64,000 nt of DNA. Origin: Raineyella antarctica (GTDB taxonomy: Bacteria; Actinomycetota; Actinomycetes; Propionibacteriales; Propionibacteriaceae). The notes beneath the pieces are model-generated. The model had not been told where the DNA came from and did no database searches. It was given only the letters and a program-made list of their open reading frames with translations. Numbering within the stretch: position 1 is the stretch's first letter; each line of letters begins with the position of its first letter. This document shows, piece after piece, positions 8,468 to 17,939 of this stretch. The stretch spans positions 1 through 64,000 of the forward strand of contig NZ_FMYF01000010.1 of the NCBI RefSeq assembly GCF_900092135.1, written 5' to 3'. A program made the translations under genes and the position numbers.

Positions 8468-9502
8468 TCAGGCGGTTGACTGCGTGGTCATGAGGTTCCG
8501 GCCTGCCGCAACCTCGTCGCGCAGCGGCCGCCACCATTCGACGAGTCGGCGCAGCCCCTCGTCGAGGGACACGGTGGACCGGAAGCCGAGGTCCCGTGCG
8601 GCCGCCGACGTGTCGGCGAGGCGCCGGACCACCGAGTTCACCGTCCGCTCCGGTCCGTGCACCACCGGGAGGTCGGAGCCCATCACCCGCAGCAGGGTCT
8701 GCGCCAGTTCGAGCAGACTGGTCTCCTCGCCGCTCGCGATGTTGTACACGCCGGCGGTGACCGGTCCGGCGGCAGCGAGCAGGTTGGCCCGGGCGATGTC
8801 CTCGGAGAAGACGAAGTCCATCGTCTGGCTCCCGTCACCGAAGATCAGAGGCGGAAGTCCGTCGTCGATCCGCTCCATCCAGCGGACCAGCACCTCGGTG
8901 TACTTCCCGTGCACGTCCATCCGCGGCCCGTAGACGTTGAAGTAGCGCAGCATGACGTAGTCCAGCCCGTACATCGCCCGGAAGCTGGCGAGCAGGCCCT
9001 CGTTGAACGTCTTGGCAGCCCCGTAGATGGTGTCGTTGTTGTACGGGTGGTGGCGCTCGGTGGTGGGGAACTCCTCGGCCATCCCGTACACCGAGGCGCT
9101 GGAGGCGGCCACCACCTTGGACACCCCTGCGGACGCCGCTGCCTCGACCACGTTGAAGGTGCCGTTCACCATCACGTCGACGGCCAGGCGGGGATCCTCG
9201 GCACACTGGGTGATGCGGATGGCCGCCTGGTGGAACACCACGTCCTGGCCCCGGACCAGGCCGCCGACGAGGCTCCGGTCACGGATGTCCCCCTCGACCA
9301 GTTCCACCCGACCGCTGGCCAGGGCACCTGCCAGGTTGGCCCGTCGCCCGCGGACGAGGTTGTCCAGGACGTCGACGCGCTCCGCTCCGGCGGCGAGCAA
9401 CTGGTCGACGATGCCCGATCCGATGGTCCCGGCGCCTCCGGTCACCAGGAAGCGACGACCGCGCAGTGCCTCCGTGCCGTCACCGGCGCCGAGCGGATTC
9501 AC
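8468..9502 (-). CDS. NAD-dependent epimerase/dehydratase (extended SDR)
   Basis: A 344-aa extended short-chain dehydrogenase acting on a nucleotide sugar. It has the TGGAGTIG nucleotide loop at 21-28, an aspartate ending the second strand (VDVLDN, 44-48) that favours NAD, and the catalytic pair Y160/K164 in YGAAK. It starts with GTG at 9502, sharing GTGA with the stop of the Gfo/Idh gene. The segment HQAAIRITQCAEDP is typical of UDP-glucose/GlcNAc 4-epimerase-like enzymes of surface-polysaccharide clusters. Whether it epimerises or dehydrates is open. Confidence 0.82.
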   Translation of the reverse strand: MNPLGAGDGTEALRGRRFLVTGGAGTIGSGIVDQLLAAGAERVDVLDNLVRGRRANLAGALASGRVELVEGDIRDRSLVGGLVRGQDVVFHQAAIRITQCAEDPRLAVDVMVNGTFNVVEAAASAGVSKVVAASSASVYGMAEEFPTTERHHPYNNDTIYGAAKTFNEGLLASFRAMYGLDYVMLRYFNVYGPRMDVHGKYTEVLVRWMERIDDGLPPLIFGDGSQTMDFVFSEDIARANLLAAAGPVTAGVYNIASGEETSLLELAQTLLRVMGSDLPVVHGPERTVNSVVRRLADTSAAARDLGFRSTVSLDEGLRRLVEWWRPLRDEVAAGRNLMTTQSTA

Positions 9503-10602
9503 CGCTCCTCCCTGACTGCGCCGGCCGGGACCGGGTCCTCCAGGCTGACATGCCGTCCGTGGTCGGCCAGTGACCTGCTGGTGGCCTCCAGGACGTTGAG
9601 CACGCGCAGGGCCGAGTGTCCATCGGTGGGGGCCGGTGTCCCGCTCCGGATGGCCGAGGCGAACTGCGAGACCATCAGGCCCAGGGGCTCGAACTCGGAC
9701 AGGGCGGGTGACCAGGTGTCGCCGAGCCGGTAGGAGATGGTCACGCCCTTGCGCGTGGCCACATCGTCCAGGACGCGCTCCTGTCGTCCGAGGTCGACAC
9801 CGCGGTCGAAGACGCTGATCCGCTGCTGGGGATTCAGGTCGTCCCAGACCAGCGTCCGCCGGCTGCCGCAGATGACCATCTGGCGGATCTTGGTCGGCGA
9901 GAGCCAGTTGACGTTGACGTGGACCAGTGCCCCGCTGCGCTGCGGCAGGGACAGGTATCCGATGCACGCCTTGCCTGCGTCCAGCGGGTCGGCACCCTCG
10001 GCGGCGACGCTGACCGACTGCAGCCCGTCGGGGAGGACGAAGTCAAGGATGGCCAGGTCGTGGGGCGCCAGGTCCCAGAAGACGTCGACGTCCGGCTGTA
10101 CCAGTCCCAGGTTGATGCGTACCGAGTCCACGTACAGGATCTCCCCCAGCTCCCCGGCCCCGATCAGGTCGCGGATCTTGATCACGGCCGGCGTGTAGCA
10201 GTAGGTGTGGTCGGCCATCAGGATCGTGCCGGCCTCCTGCGCGGCAGCGACCAGCTCGCGGCCGCGGGCTGCGGTGTCAGCCAGAGGCTTCTCCACCACC
10301 ACGTGCTTGCCGGCCCCGATGGCCTGCATCGCGATCGGGTGGTGGGTCCTGGCCGGCGTGGCGATGGCGACCGCATCAACGTGCTGGCCGGCGAGCAGGT
10401 CGTCGACGGACGTGACGACGTCCGGGTTCCCGGTTCGCCTGGCGAGGCCCTGCGCGCGTTCGGCATCGGTGTCGCAGATCGCCACGAGTTCCCAGTCCGT
10501 GCTCATGGCGAAGTTGCGCGCCAGGTTCGGACCCCAGTAGCCGGCCCCGATCACCGCGACCCGGAGTGCGGGGTTCACGGTGCTGTCTGCTGCGATGCTC
10601 AT
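9499..10602 (-). CDS. Gfo/Idh/MocA-family sugar dehydrogenase
   Basis: A 367-aa NAD(P)-dependent oxidoreductase with the N-terminal Rossmann loop VIGAGYWG (17-24) and the family EKP motif at 104-106 (VVVEKPLADT). The later segment DVFWDLAPHDLAILDF supplies the D..P.DL residues seen in WlbA/WbpB-type enzymes, which oxidise C3 of UDP-sugar acids before transamination. That fits the FdtB/WbpE-type aminotransferase in the same operon. Start codon and upstream stop share one base (TGATG). The true substrate (uronic acid or neutral sugar) is not determinable here. Confidence 0.83.
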   Translation of the reverse strand: MSIAADSTVNPALRVAVIGAGYWGPNLARNFAMSTDWELVAICDTDAERAQGLARRTGNPDVVTSVDDLLAGQHVDAVAIATPARTHHPIAMQAIGAGKHVVVEKPLADTAARGRELVAAAQEAGTILMADHTYCYTPAVIKIRDLIGAGELGEILYVDSVRINLGLVQPDVDVFWDLAPHDLAILDFVLPDGLQSVSVAAEGADPLDAGKACIGYLSLPQRSGALVHVNVNWLSPTKIRQMVICGSRRTLVWDDLNPQQRISVFDRGVDLGRQERVLDDVATRKGVTISYRLGDTWSPALSEFEPLGLMVSQFASAIRSGTPAPTDGHSALRVLNVLEATSRSLADHGRHVSLEDPVPAGAVREER

Positions 10603-12308
10603 CAGTAAGCTCCTTCGGGATTGACCATGACCTTGAAGGTCCGCCACATGATCATGAGATCGCCGGTGACGGACCAGTTCTCGACGTAGTAGAGGTCCAG
10701 TCGGACGCTTTCCTCCCAATCGAGGTTCGAGCGTCCGTTGATCTGCCAGAGCCCGGTCAGTCCGGGCTTGATGTAGAGCCGGCGGCCGGTGTCCCCCTCG
10801 TAGGTGGCCACCTCCTCCGGTAGCGGTGGGCGCGGTCCCACCAGTGACATGTCGCCCCGCAGCACGTTCCAGAACTGGGGCAACTCGTCCAGGGAGTGCT
10901 TGCGCAGGACGGCGCCCACCCGGGTGATCCGGGGGTCGTGGCGGAGCTTGAACAGCGGCCCGGCGGCTTCGTTCTGCGCGACCAGCGCTGCACGGTCCTG
11001 TTCGGCGGTGGCGACCATGGTGCGGAACTTGTACATCCGGAACGGACGTCCGCGGCGACCCGTACGGATCTGGGAGAAGAACACGCCTCCGTCGGAGTCG
11101 CGGGTGATGAGCACGGCGAGCACGGCGAACAGTGGCAGCATCACCAGCAGGGCCAACGCGGACACCACGATGTCGAGACCGCGCTTCAGCACGTGGCGCC
11201 CACCCTCGAAGCGGGGCTGCTCCACGTGCATGAGGGGGAGGCCCTCCATGGGACGCATGGTGATCCGTGGCCCGGCGACGTTGACCAAGGAGGACACCAG
11301 GATCAGTTCGGTCCGGGACGGTTCCAGCGCCCAGCCCAGCGCGCGGATGGCACGGTTCCCGTCGCGCAGCGGACCGGCCACGATCACGGCGTCCGCGCCC
11401 AACTGCTGGACAACCTCGGGCACGTGTGCAGTGCCGTGGAACTCGGGAAGCCCGGCGGATCCGATGCCGGTGTCCGGGCGGGCCGACGAGCCGGCAGGGG
11501 CGACCGAGCTGTCTCCGCGGCCGGCGCCGTCCGTGCCGTCGAGCACGACGCCGATCACCCGGTAGGCGACGGCGGATCGGCGGGCGATCTGCCTGATCAC
11601 GTACGCGACGTCCAGCGGCTGGCCGACCACCACGACGTCCGACAGCGCGACGCCACGGGCACGCAGGTGCTGCAGCCAGGTGCGCCAGGCCCACCGCCCC
11701 AGCATCAGCCCGACCAGACCCAGTGGGAAGGTCAGCAGTAGGTGTGACCGGGCGGCCGGCCCCATCCCTGTGCTGAGGAACAGGAGCGAGGCTGCGGCCA
11801 TGATGCCTGCCGTGGCCGCGGTGGCACCGACCGTGCGCTTGTACTCGTCGGCTCCCACCGCCATCCGCCGCGGTGACCGGGTACGGAATACCTGCAGGGT
11901 GACCATCCACAGCAGGACCAGCCCGGTGACCTGCCAGACCTGGAGGAGCGGCATGGATCGGCCGGCGGCGACCATGGATCCCGCGGTGGCGGCGAGGCTG
12001 ATGACCGCCAGGTCCGTCACGAGGACCCTGTGGCGGTAGCGCGCGGCCCACGAGGCCGCCGAGCCCGGGGCGTGCGAGGCGACGGCGTCGCGGTCGACCA
12101 GGTGCAGCACGCCCGCGCCGCCCGTCTGGGGCATCGTCGGTTCCAGAGCCGCAGCGTTGGCGATCTCAGGCTGCACCGGATCATGCAAGGGAGCAGTCGA
12201 CCGGACGGCCGTCGCCTGGACGAGACCGCGGAGCCGGTCATCGATGGCGACGAACGCCCGGGCACGCGCCCGGCTCCTCTGCTGGACCGCCGTTGGCTGC
12301 TGCTGCAT
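10602..12308 (-). CDS. Polyprenyl-phosphate sugar phosphotransferase (PGT, initiating enzyme)
   Basis: A 568-aa polytopic membrane protein of the WbaP-like polyprenyl glycosylphosphotransferase family. It would start repeat-unit synthesis by moving a sugar-1-phosphate onto undecaprenyl phosphate. An N-terminal bundle of about four hydrophobic segments (from residue ~95) precedes a CoA-binding-like soluble domain. A final hydrophobic segment (KRGLDIVVSALALLVMLPLF) is followed by the bacterial sugar transferase domain, with KFRTM, the DELPQFWNVLRGDMSLVGPRP block and GLTGLWQINGRS. The start is set at ATG 12308 (MQQQPTAV) because the upstream in-frame extension is not protein-like. It is the first gene of the operon. 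Confidence 0.88.
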   Translation of the reverse strand: MQQQPTAVQQRSRARARAFVAIDDRLRGLVQATAVRSTAPLHDPVQPEIANAAALEPTMPQTGGAGVLHLVDRDAVASHAPGSAASWAARYRHRVLVTDLAVISLAATAGSMVAAGRSMPLLQVWQVTGLVLLWMVTLQVFRTRSPRRMAVGADEYKRTVGATAATAGIMAAASLLFLSTGMGPAARSHLLLTFPLGLVGLMLGRWAWRTWLQHLRARGVALSDVVVVGQPLDVAYVIRQIARRSAVAYRVIGVVLDGTDGAGRGDSSVAPAGSSARPDTGIGSAGLPEFHGTAHVPEVVQQLGADAVIVAGPLRDGNRAIRALGWALEPSRTELILVSSLVNVAGPRITMRPMEGLPLMHVEQPRFEGGRHVLKRGLDIVVSALALLVMLPLFAVLAVLITRDSDGGVFFSQIRTGRRGRPFRMYKFRTMVATAEQDRAALVAQNEAAGPLFKLRHDPRITRVGAVLRKHSLDELPQFWNVLRGDMSLVGPRPPLPEEVATYEGDTGRRLYIKPGLTGLWQINGRSNLDWEESVRLDLYYVENWSVTGDLMIMWRTFKVMVNPEGAY

Positions 12309-12547
12309 GGTCAGACTCCCGTGGGGCGGGGGCCTGTGATCACGTGGTGTGTCGTCGGCCCCTCGGAGGCGGCTGTGCCGCCGGGACTCCTTCGACACTA
12401 GAGACGGGACCTTCGTCGAACATCCGTGCGGACTACTCGTTCGTCCCTCGGGCCGACACCTATTCCGCTCCCCCACTCGCAGGGACTACTCGGTCCCGCT
12501 GTCGACGGGCAGGCAGTGGGTGCTCAGGGTCAGCTGGACCGCCGGCC
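12309..12547. promoter_or_regulatory. Probable promoter region of the polysaccharide operon, with a 10-bp direct repeat
   Basis: This is the 239-bp gap between the LuxR regulator stop and the PGT start, with no convincing ORF. The decamer GGACTACTCG occurs twice in the same orientation at 12430-12439 and 12483-12492 (53 bp start to start, about five helical turns). That is the kind of spacing expected for a regulator bound at two sites, possibly one of the two LuxR proteins encoded just upstream. No clear -35/-10 pair was identified. Confidence 0.4.
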
Positions 12548-15250
12548 TCAGAGTCCCAGGTCCCACAATTCACTGCGCTCGCTGATGCCCAACTTGGTGA
12601 ACACCCGGTACAGGTGGCCCTCCACCGTCCGTGGCGAGACCACCAGGACCCGGGCGATGTCAGCGTTGCTGAGGCCATCGAGGGCCAGCCGGACGATCTC
12701 GTGCTCCCGGTCGGTGAGTGCTGCGAGGTGCAGGGCCTCGCCCACGTAGCGACTGGGTATTCCTCCGAGTGCCTGTACAACGTCGTGCAGGTGTCGCAGC
12801 GCCTCCCCGCGCCTGCGCAGGTCGTGCGACTGGTTGTGCAGCAGCACCACACGGGCCCACACGCCCGCCGCGAGGGCGAGGTCCCCGGACCTCCGTACGT
12901 CGTCGGCGACCCGGGCGAGCAGGACCGCATCCGAAGCAACCGCGGGATCACAGACCTTTCGGATCAGCGACGAACGCGGTCCGTCGAGTGGTGAGCACGC
13001 TTGGTGCAGCCGCGCCACCAGTTCGTCGTGGTCGTCCGCGGGACCCCGACCGAAGGCTGCGGCGAACAGGATCTCCCTCCGGACCACCGGGTAGCGGTCC
13101 AGGGCAGGATCATCGAGGACCCGGCGCCACAGGGAGATCTCCTCCGATGTCCCGGCCTGGGCGAGCTCATCGGCCAGACTGGCGAGGGCCGATGCCAACA
13201 GCCACCGGTCCTGCGGACCACGGCGGCCATCGGCTCGGATGCGTGCGAGGGCCGATTCGTCGGCCGGGGCCGGCGGAGCGACGACCGGGACGGTGGTCAG
13301 GGCGTGCAGTGCCTGCACCAAGGGCATCAGGTGCGCGGGGTCGGCGTGGGCCAGGTCGACGCCGGCATCCTGCAGTCCGCGGATACCCGAAGCCATCCGC
13401 CCGCGGAGGAGGTCCACGAATCCCTGGAGCGCCTGGACGGTTCCCGAGGACGCGTGCCACCGGTGGGCCGCCCGACCCCGCTGGTCGTCCAGTACCTGGT
13501 CGGCCGGGTCGGGATCGCCGAAGAAGGCCAGGGCCATGGCCAGCTCGACCATCGCGTGCCCGCCCATCATGGCGGTCATCCGCGGCGTACGGGCCACCTC
13601 CTCGTGCGCGAGGGCGGCCTCCCGTACAGCCTCGCCCAGTCGGCCCGTACGGGACAGCCCGTCCATGCGCAACCAGTGCGCGATGGTCCGCACGGCCGGA
13701 TGCACCTGGGGTGCTTCCAGCAGGTCGGCGGCCAGGGCCAGCAGTTCTGATCGCCCAGAGGCGGGTTCGTCCTGGTGCAGGGCGGTCAGCAGGGTCGCGA
13801 CCGGTCCGGTGGCCAACAGCGCCGTGCGGCCTTGCTGGCAGGCTCGGTCCCGGTACTCGGACCAAACCTGCCCCAGTGCCTCCCAGGGGGAGCTTTGGGG
13901 GCCGCACCTGACCAGATCCATGGCCAGCACGCACAGCACCTCGCTCAGCAAGTGGTCGTCGCACAGCGTGTCCGCCAGTTCGACCAGGTCGGCGCGGCCG
14001 GACCAGGTCCGTGTCGAGGAGAGCATGACCTCACCGCGCAGGAGCGCCAGACGTGGGCCGTCCGACGGTGCGGTCCGGGCGGCCAGCGACCAGGCCGCGG
14101 CCAGGTCTCCGGCCGCCAGGCACTCGTAGCCGGCGGCCAAGCGGTCCGATTCGGAGGCTGGCAAGCCGTTGTCGAGGCTCCAGACCACGCTCCGCCCGGG
14201 AAGGGGCCGCAGGGCCGAACCACCGGCTGCCTGCCACTGCTCCAGGAGCAGCGAGCTTCGGCCGGGAGGCACCGTGCTGCGCAGGACGTCGGCGTACAGG
14301 GGGCAGGAGAGTTCGATCATCCCGTCATCGGTGGAGCGGGTGACATGCACGTCGGCGAACCCCTGGCCGTGGTCGTCTGCGACTACGCGCAGCAGGGTCC
14401 GTGGCATGCGTCCGGCCAGCGCGAGCATGGTGGCCGCCACCTGCTGCTCGTCGGTCAGCTCGGCGTGCATGGTCTCCACGGCATCGACCAGGCGCTCGTC
14501 GACCGACGGGGCGGGTCGCAGCAGCGTCCACGCCGCGGACGGGGCCGCGCTTCGCCCGGGGCCGCGGTCCCGCACGACGATCCCCTGGTCCAGTGCCGAG
14601 GCCAGGAAGGCTGCGATCAGCCGGGGGGAGCCCCCGGTCATGCCGAGGACGGTACGTACCGCCCCTTCGGTCGGGCTACCGCCGACCAGCGATTCGCACA
14701 TCGCCCGCGTCTGGTCCATCCCGAGGGGGGGCATCGTCACGGTGGCCAGCAAGCCGGTGTCCACCAGGGCGGTGAGCGCAGACTCCCCTCGCAGGCCGAC
14801 ACTGGTGGCGAGCAGGATGGCCTCACGGTTCTGTCCCAGCTGGGCGAGGACGAAGGCGCTCGCCGCATCCAGGAACTGGCAGTCCTCCACGATGATCACC
14901 GGGCGCTGGTGGGTCCGGACAGCAGCCGACGCCCCCTCGTCAGAGGGTGGGTCGGCAAGGACGTCCAGGCGTCGCTGGACGGCACGCAGGACATCCACCG
15001 GCCCTTGGACCTCATCCAGGTCGGTCAGGAAGGGCGAGAGCGCCCCGTACGCGACGTCGGCCAGTGAGGCACTGCACTGCAGGCTCAGCGAGGCGGCATG
15101 GCCGCTACCCCGGAGCACGGTTCGGACCAGTGTCGTCTTTCCGGCCCCCGGTCCCCCGACGACCACCGCTCCGGCACGCTCGGCATCGCCGAGGACGGCC
15201 CGCAGGGCGTCCAGCTCGGGGCCCCAGAACTGGACGGCGTGCTGGCTCAT
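12548..15250 (-). CDS. LuxR-family ATPase transcriptional regulator (intact P-loop)
   Basis: A 900-aa LAL/STAND-type regulator. The N-terminal AAA module has a full Walker A at 32-39 (GGPGAGKT) and a Walker-B-like VIIVEDCQFLD stretch. A long alpha-helical repeat region follows. The C-terminal ~60 residues form a LuxR helix-turn-helix (LTDREHEIVRLALDGLSNADIARVL...SPRTVEGHLYRVFTKLGI). Its start shares ATGA with the stop of the second LuxR regulator, so both are made together. It lies immediately upstream of, and codirectional with, the polysaccharide operon, which makes that operon the obvious target. The inducing ligand is unknown. Confidence 0.85.
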   Translation of the reverse strand: MSQHAVQFWGPELDALRAVLGDAERAGAVVVGGPGAGKTTLVRTVLRGSGHAASLSLQCSASLADVAYGALSPFLTDLDEVQGPVDVLRAVQRRLDVLADPPSDEGASAAVRTHQRPVIIVEDCQFLDAASAFVLAQLGQNREAILLATSVGLRGESALTALVDTGLLATVTMPPLGMDQTRAMCESLVGGSPTEGAVRTVLGMTGGSPRLIAAFLASALDQGIVVRDRGPGRSAAPSAAWTLLRPAPSVDERLVDAVETMHAELTDEQQVAATMLALAGRMPRTLLRVVADDHGQGFADVHVTRSTDDGMIELSCPLYADVLRSTVPPGRSSLLLEQWQAAGGSALRPLPGRSVVWSLDNGLPASESDRLAAGYECLAAGDLAAAWSLAARTAPSDGPRLALLRGEVMLSSTRTWSGRADLVELADTLCDDHLLSEVLCVLAMDLVRCGPQSSPWEALGQVWSEYRDRACQQGRTALLATGPVATLLTALHQDEPASGRSELLALAADLLEAPQVHPAVRTIAHWLRMDGLSRTGRLGEAVREAALAHEEVARTPRMTAMMGGHAMVELAMALAFFGDPDPADQVLDDQRGRAAHRWHASSGTVQALQGFVDLLRGRMASGIRGLQDAGVDLAHADPAHLMPLVQALHALTTVPVVAPPAPADESALARIRADGRRGPQDRWLLASALASLADELAQAGTSEEISLWRRVLDDPALDRYPVVRREILFAAAFGRGPADDHDELVARLHQACSPLDGPRSSLIRKVCDPAVASDAVLLARVADDVRRSGDLALAAGVWARVVLLHNQSHDLRRRGEALRHLHDVVQALGGIPSRYVGEALHLAALTDREHEIVRLALDGLSNADIARVLVVSPRTVEGHLYRVFTKLGISERSELWDLGL

Positions 15251-17799
15251 TCAATCGCCTGGAGTTGTGCCGACTGGGCGGCCAGACGCGTCAATCCGTC
15301 GCGTCCGCGGACCTGCAGCTTGGCGTAGATCTGGTAGAGGTGGCCCTCCACCGTACGGACGGAGATCCCGTTGCGCCGTGCCACCGTGGCGTTGGACAGC
15401 CCCTCGACCACCATCTGGGCGATCTCCCGCTCGCGCGGCGTGAGGGCTTCCATCCAGACGGGGGCCGCGTCGGGCGCCCGCTCCATCCCCGCATCCTGCT
15501 GGACGGCCATGGCCTCGGCGAGTCGGCGTGCCTCGGCCGGTGGCAGCCGCGCCACCACCGGGGTGATCCCGCCATGGCACCAGCCGGTGTAGCCACCGGA
15601 TGCCAAGCGGGTCAGGGCAGTGCAGAACATCGCGGTGTCGTCGGCCAGGATCGCTGCTGCCAGCTCGGCACTCGGAGGCGATACCGCTGCTTGGGTCCGA
15701 GCGGCAACGTCCTGCAGCCGAGGAGCCAGATCGGACGATCCCAGCAATACCGCCCCGAGGAGCGCGTGCAGCTCGACGACGAAGAGACCCTCGCCGCGGG
15801 CCCGATCGGCAAGGGCAGCCAGCCGGGCCACGGCAGCGTCACCCGCCCCGTCCGCGGCGACGGTCAGCGATCGGATCACCTCGGTGAACCATCCGAGCCG
15901 ACCCCATACGACCGGCCCGACGTCCGTGGCCCGAGCGTCCGCTCCTGCAGCGTCCGGGCCCGGCTGCGGGTCCGCACGGTCGTACGTCGATCGGCAGTAG
16001 GCCGCCAGCGCCTGCGCCACGGCCGTCGCGTGGCGGTCACCGACTGCCTCGCCCTGTACGGCGAGCCGGGAGGCCCGGTCCTCGGCCTGCTCGAACTGTC
16101 CGGACAGGAGCTCGAGGGCGACGACGACCAGTTCGGCGAACAGCACCGCCTGGGGGTTGCCGTGACGGCAGGTGAGAATCGCCTCGGCCAGGTGCCGGCA
16201 GGCCTCCAGGTCACCGCACTTCAGGCGGGTCTCCAGCAGCGAGACCGCCAGGGCGGCGCGGTCATAGCTGCTCATGATGTCGTCCAGGACACCCCGCCGG
16301 TGGAACATGGCCAATTCGTGGTCGACCCAGGTCGCTGCCCGGCGGGCACCGTCCTGGTCGTCGGAGAAGGCCAGGACCTCCGCGCGCGTGGCCTCCGCCC
16401 GCAAGCGGACGGCCTCTCCGTTCAGCCCCGGGTGCTGCGGATCGAGCAGGTCTGCGCGGTGGAACGCTTCGTTCACGTCCAACCAGCGGCGTGCTGCCGG
16501 CAGGTCCCCCCGAGCGGAGGCCGCAACCGCCAGCAGGACGGTCAGCGAGTGCTCGTCGGTGTCCGGAGACCACTCGGCCGTGTCCAGGGCAGTGGAGAGA
16601 TCACTGGAGGCCATCAGGGCCCGGACCTTCGCCCAGGCCAGGCGTGCGCGCACCGAGGCCGGCATGTCCACGTCCGAGGTGGCCTCGGCGGCCCCGCTCC
16701 CGGAGAGCTCCGGGGCGAGCAGGGCAAGCGCACCGGCGGCATCAGCTGTGGCGAGATGTTCCTCGGCCAGGCGGAGCCGGTGACCCAGCCCGGTGTCGCG
16801 ATCCTGGACCAGGGCATCGAGCTCGCGCTGCCGTTCGGGTTCGAGCGCCCCCAGGACACGGTCCCGCCACATCGGCTGGACCACGGCCACTCGTCCGTCC
16901 GGCGTGGACCGGATCTGGACGATGCCCTGGCTCTGCAGCTGGTCCAGCTCGGCGCCGTCCCCTGCACGGATGAGTTCACTGACCTGCACGGGCCCCCTGG
17001 CGGCCAGTACCTCCAGCAGCGCCCGACGGCGAGCCGGCAGGCGCCGTAGCACGATGTCGTGCCCCCCGGGCCCCTCGCCATGGGGCATGGGTCCACTGCC
17101 CATCACCCAGGTGCCGTCCACCCGCCGGAGCTTCCCGGACTCGATGCACAGCTCGGCAACCTCCGAGAGCTGGCCCGGATGGCCGGCGCTGTAGCGCCAG
17201 AGGACCGTGGTCGCCATCCGGGAGATCGGACCACCGAGTTCCCCGGACAGCAGCTCACGGGCGGCGGCCGGCGTCAGGGGCTGGACCGCAATGCGCTGCA
17301 GGCTCCCTGCCCGGGCCAGGGCGGCGAAGTCAGAAGGCAGGTCGAGTTGCCGGTCGCACTGCACCACCAGGGTCACCCGCCGTTGCTGGGCAAGTTGTGC
17401 CAGCACGGTGACGGAGTCACGATCCATCAGCTGGGTCTGGGAGAGGATCACCACGGCGGGCTCGACCCCGTCCGGTGACAGGAACTCCCCCAGCACCTTG
17501 GTGGTGTGGTGCCAGCTGGCACCTGGACTTATGTCCAGCCGGGCGAGCAGGACGGACAACGAACCGTACGACATCTCGGAGGCGAACGTGCTGCCGTGGA
17601 GCTGGTACACCGGACGACTGGCCGACATCTGGTCGAGAGCGGTCTGGATCACCCGGCGGCGATCCTCGTGCGTACCCACCAGAACGACACCGGCACGCTC
17701 GTCGAGAACAGCCCTGAGAAGTGCATCGACCGCAGACAGCGGCTCGTGACTCCAGGTCCCGTCCGAATCCGGGTTCAACCACGCGAATGCGCTGATCAT
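15247..17799 (-). CDS. LuxR-family regulator with a degenerate ATPase module
   Basis: An 850-aa paralogue of the downstream regulator with the same layout: N-terminal ATPase-like module, helical middle, and C-terminal LuxR HTH (LTPREREIAQMVVEGLSNATVARRNGISVRTVEGHLYQIYAKL). Where Walker A should lie (42-49) it reads GTHEDRRR instead of GxxxxGK(S/T), and the Walker B aspartates are missing (AVVILSQTQLMD). It is therefore unlikely to hydrolyse ATP and may work as a partner or brake of the intact copy. The start is set at ATG 17799 because a GGGAGGGG ribosome site precedes it; the ORF extends 38 codons further without family-like sequence. Confidence 0.82.
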   Translation of the reverse strand: MISAFAWLNPDSDGTWSHEPLSAVDALLRAVLDERAGVVLVGTHEDRRRVIQTALDQMSASRPVYQLHGSTFASEMSYGSLSVLLARLDISPGASWHHTTKVLGEFLSPDGVEPAVVILSQTQLMDRDSVTVLAQLAQQRRVTLVVQCDRQLDLPSDFAALARAGSLQRIAVQPLTPAAARELLSGELGGPISRMATTVLWRYSAGHPGQLSEVAELCIESGKLRRVDGTWVMGSGPMPHGEGPGGHDIVLRRLPARRRALLEVLAARGPVQVSELIRAGDGAELDQLQSQGIVQIRSTPDGRVAVVQPMWRDRVLGALEPERQRELDALVQDRDTGLGHRLRLAEEHLATADAAGALALLAPELSGSGAAEATSDVDMPASVRARLAWAKVRALMASSDLSTALDTAEWSPDTDEHSLTVLLAVAASARGDLPAARRWLDVNEAFHRADLLDPQHPGLNGEAVRLRAEATRAEVLAFSDDQDGARRAATWVDHELAMFHRRGVLDDIMSSYDRAALAVSLLETRLKCGDLEACRHLAEAILTCRHGNPQAVLFAELVVVALELLSGQFEQAEDRASRLAVQGEAVGDRHATAVAQALAAYCRSTYDRADPQPGPDAAGADARATDVGPVVWGRLGWFTEVIRSLTVAADGAGDAAVARLAALADRARGEGLFVVELHALLGAVLLGSSDLAPRLQDVAARTQAAVSPPSAELAAAILADDTAMFCTALTRLASGGYTGWCHGGITPVVARLPPAEARRLAEAMAVQQDAGMERAPDAAPVWMEALTPREREIAQMVVEGLSNATVARRNGISVRTVEGHLYQIYAKLQVRGRDGLTRLAAQSAQLQAIE

Positions 17800-17898
17800 G
17801 CTATCGGGCCCCCTCCCGGCAGCCCCAGGAACGCGCGTCCCGCATCGATGCGGAATGGGAACGATACAGTGCTGCTTCTGTCGAGGATAAAAGTCGAC

Positions 17899-17914
17899 AG
17901 TGATCCTTGTCACG
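17899..17914. promoter_or_regulatory. Candidate CRP/GlxR-type cAMP-receptor site
   Basis: AGTGATCCTTGTCACG contains the exact GTGA-N6-TCAC core recognised by the CRP/GlxR family. It is centred about 107 bp upstream of the LuxR start at 17799. The outer bases deviate from the TGTGA/TCACA consensus, so this is a motif match only. Confidence 0.35.
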
Positions 17915-17939
17915 CGTTAGCCAAAAGTAGCCACTCATT

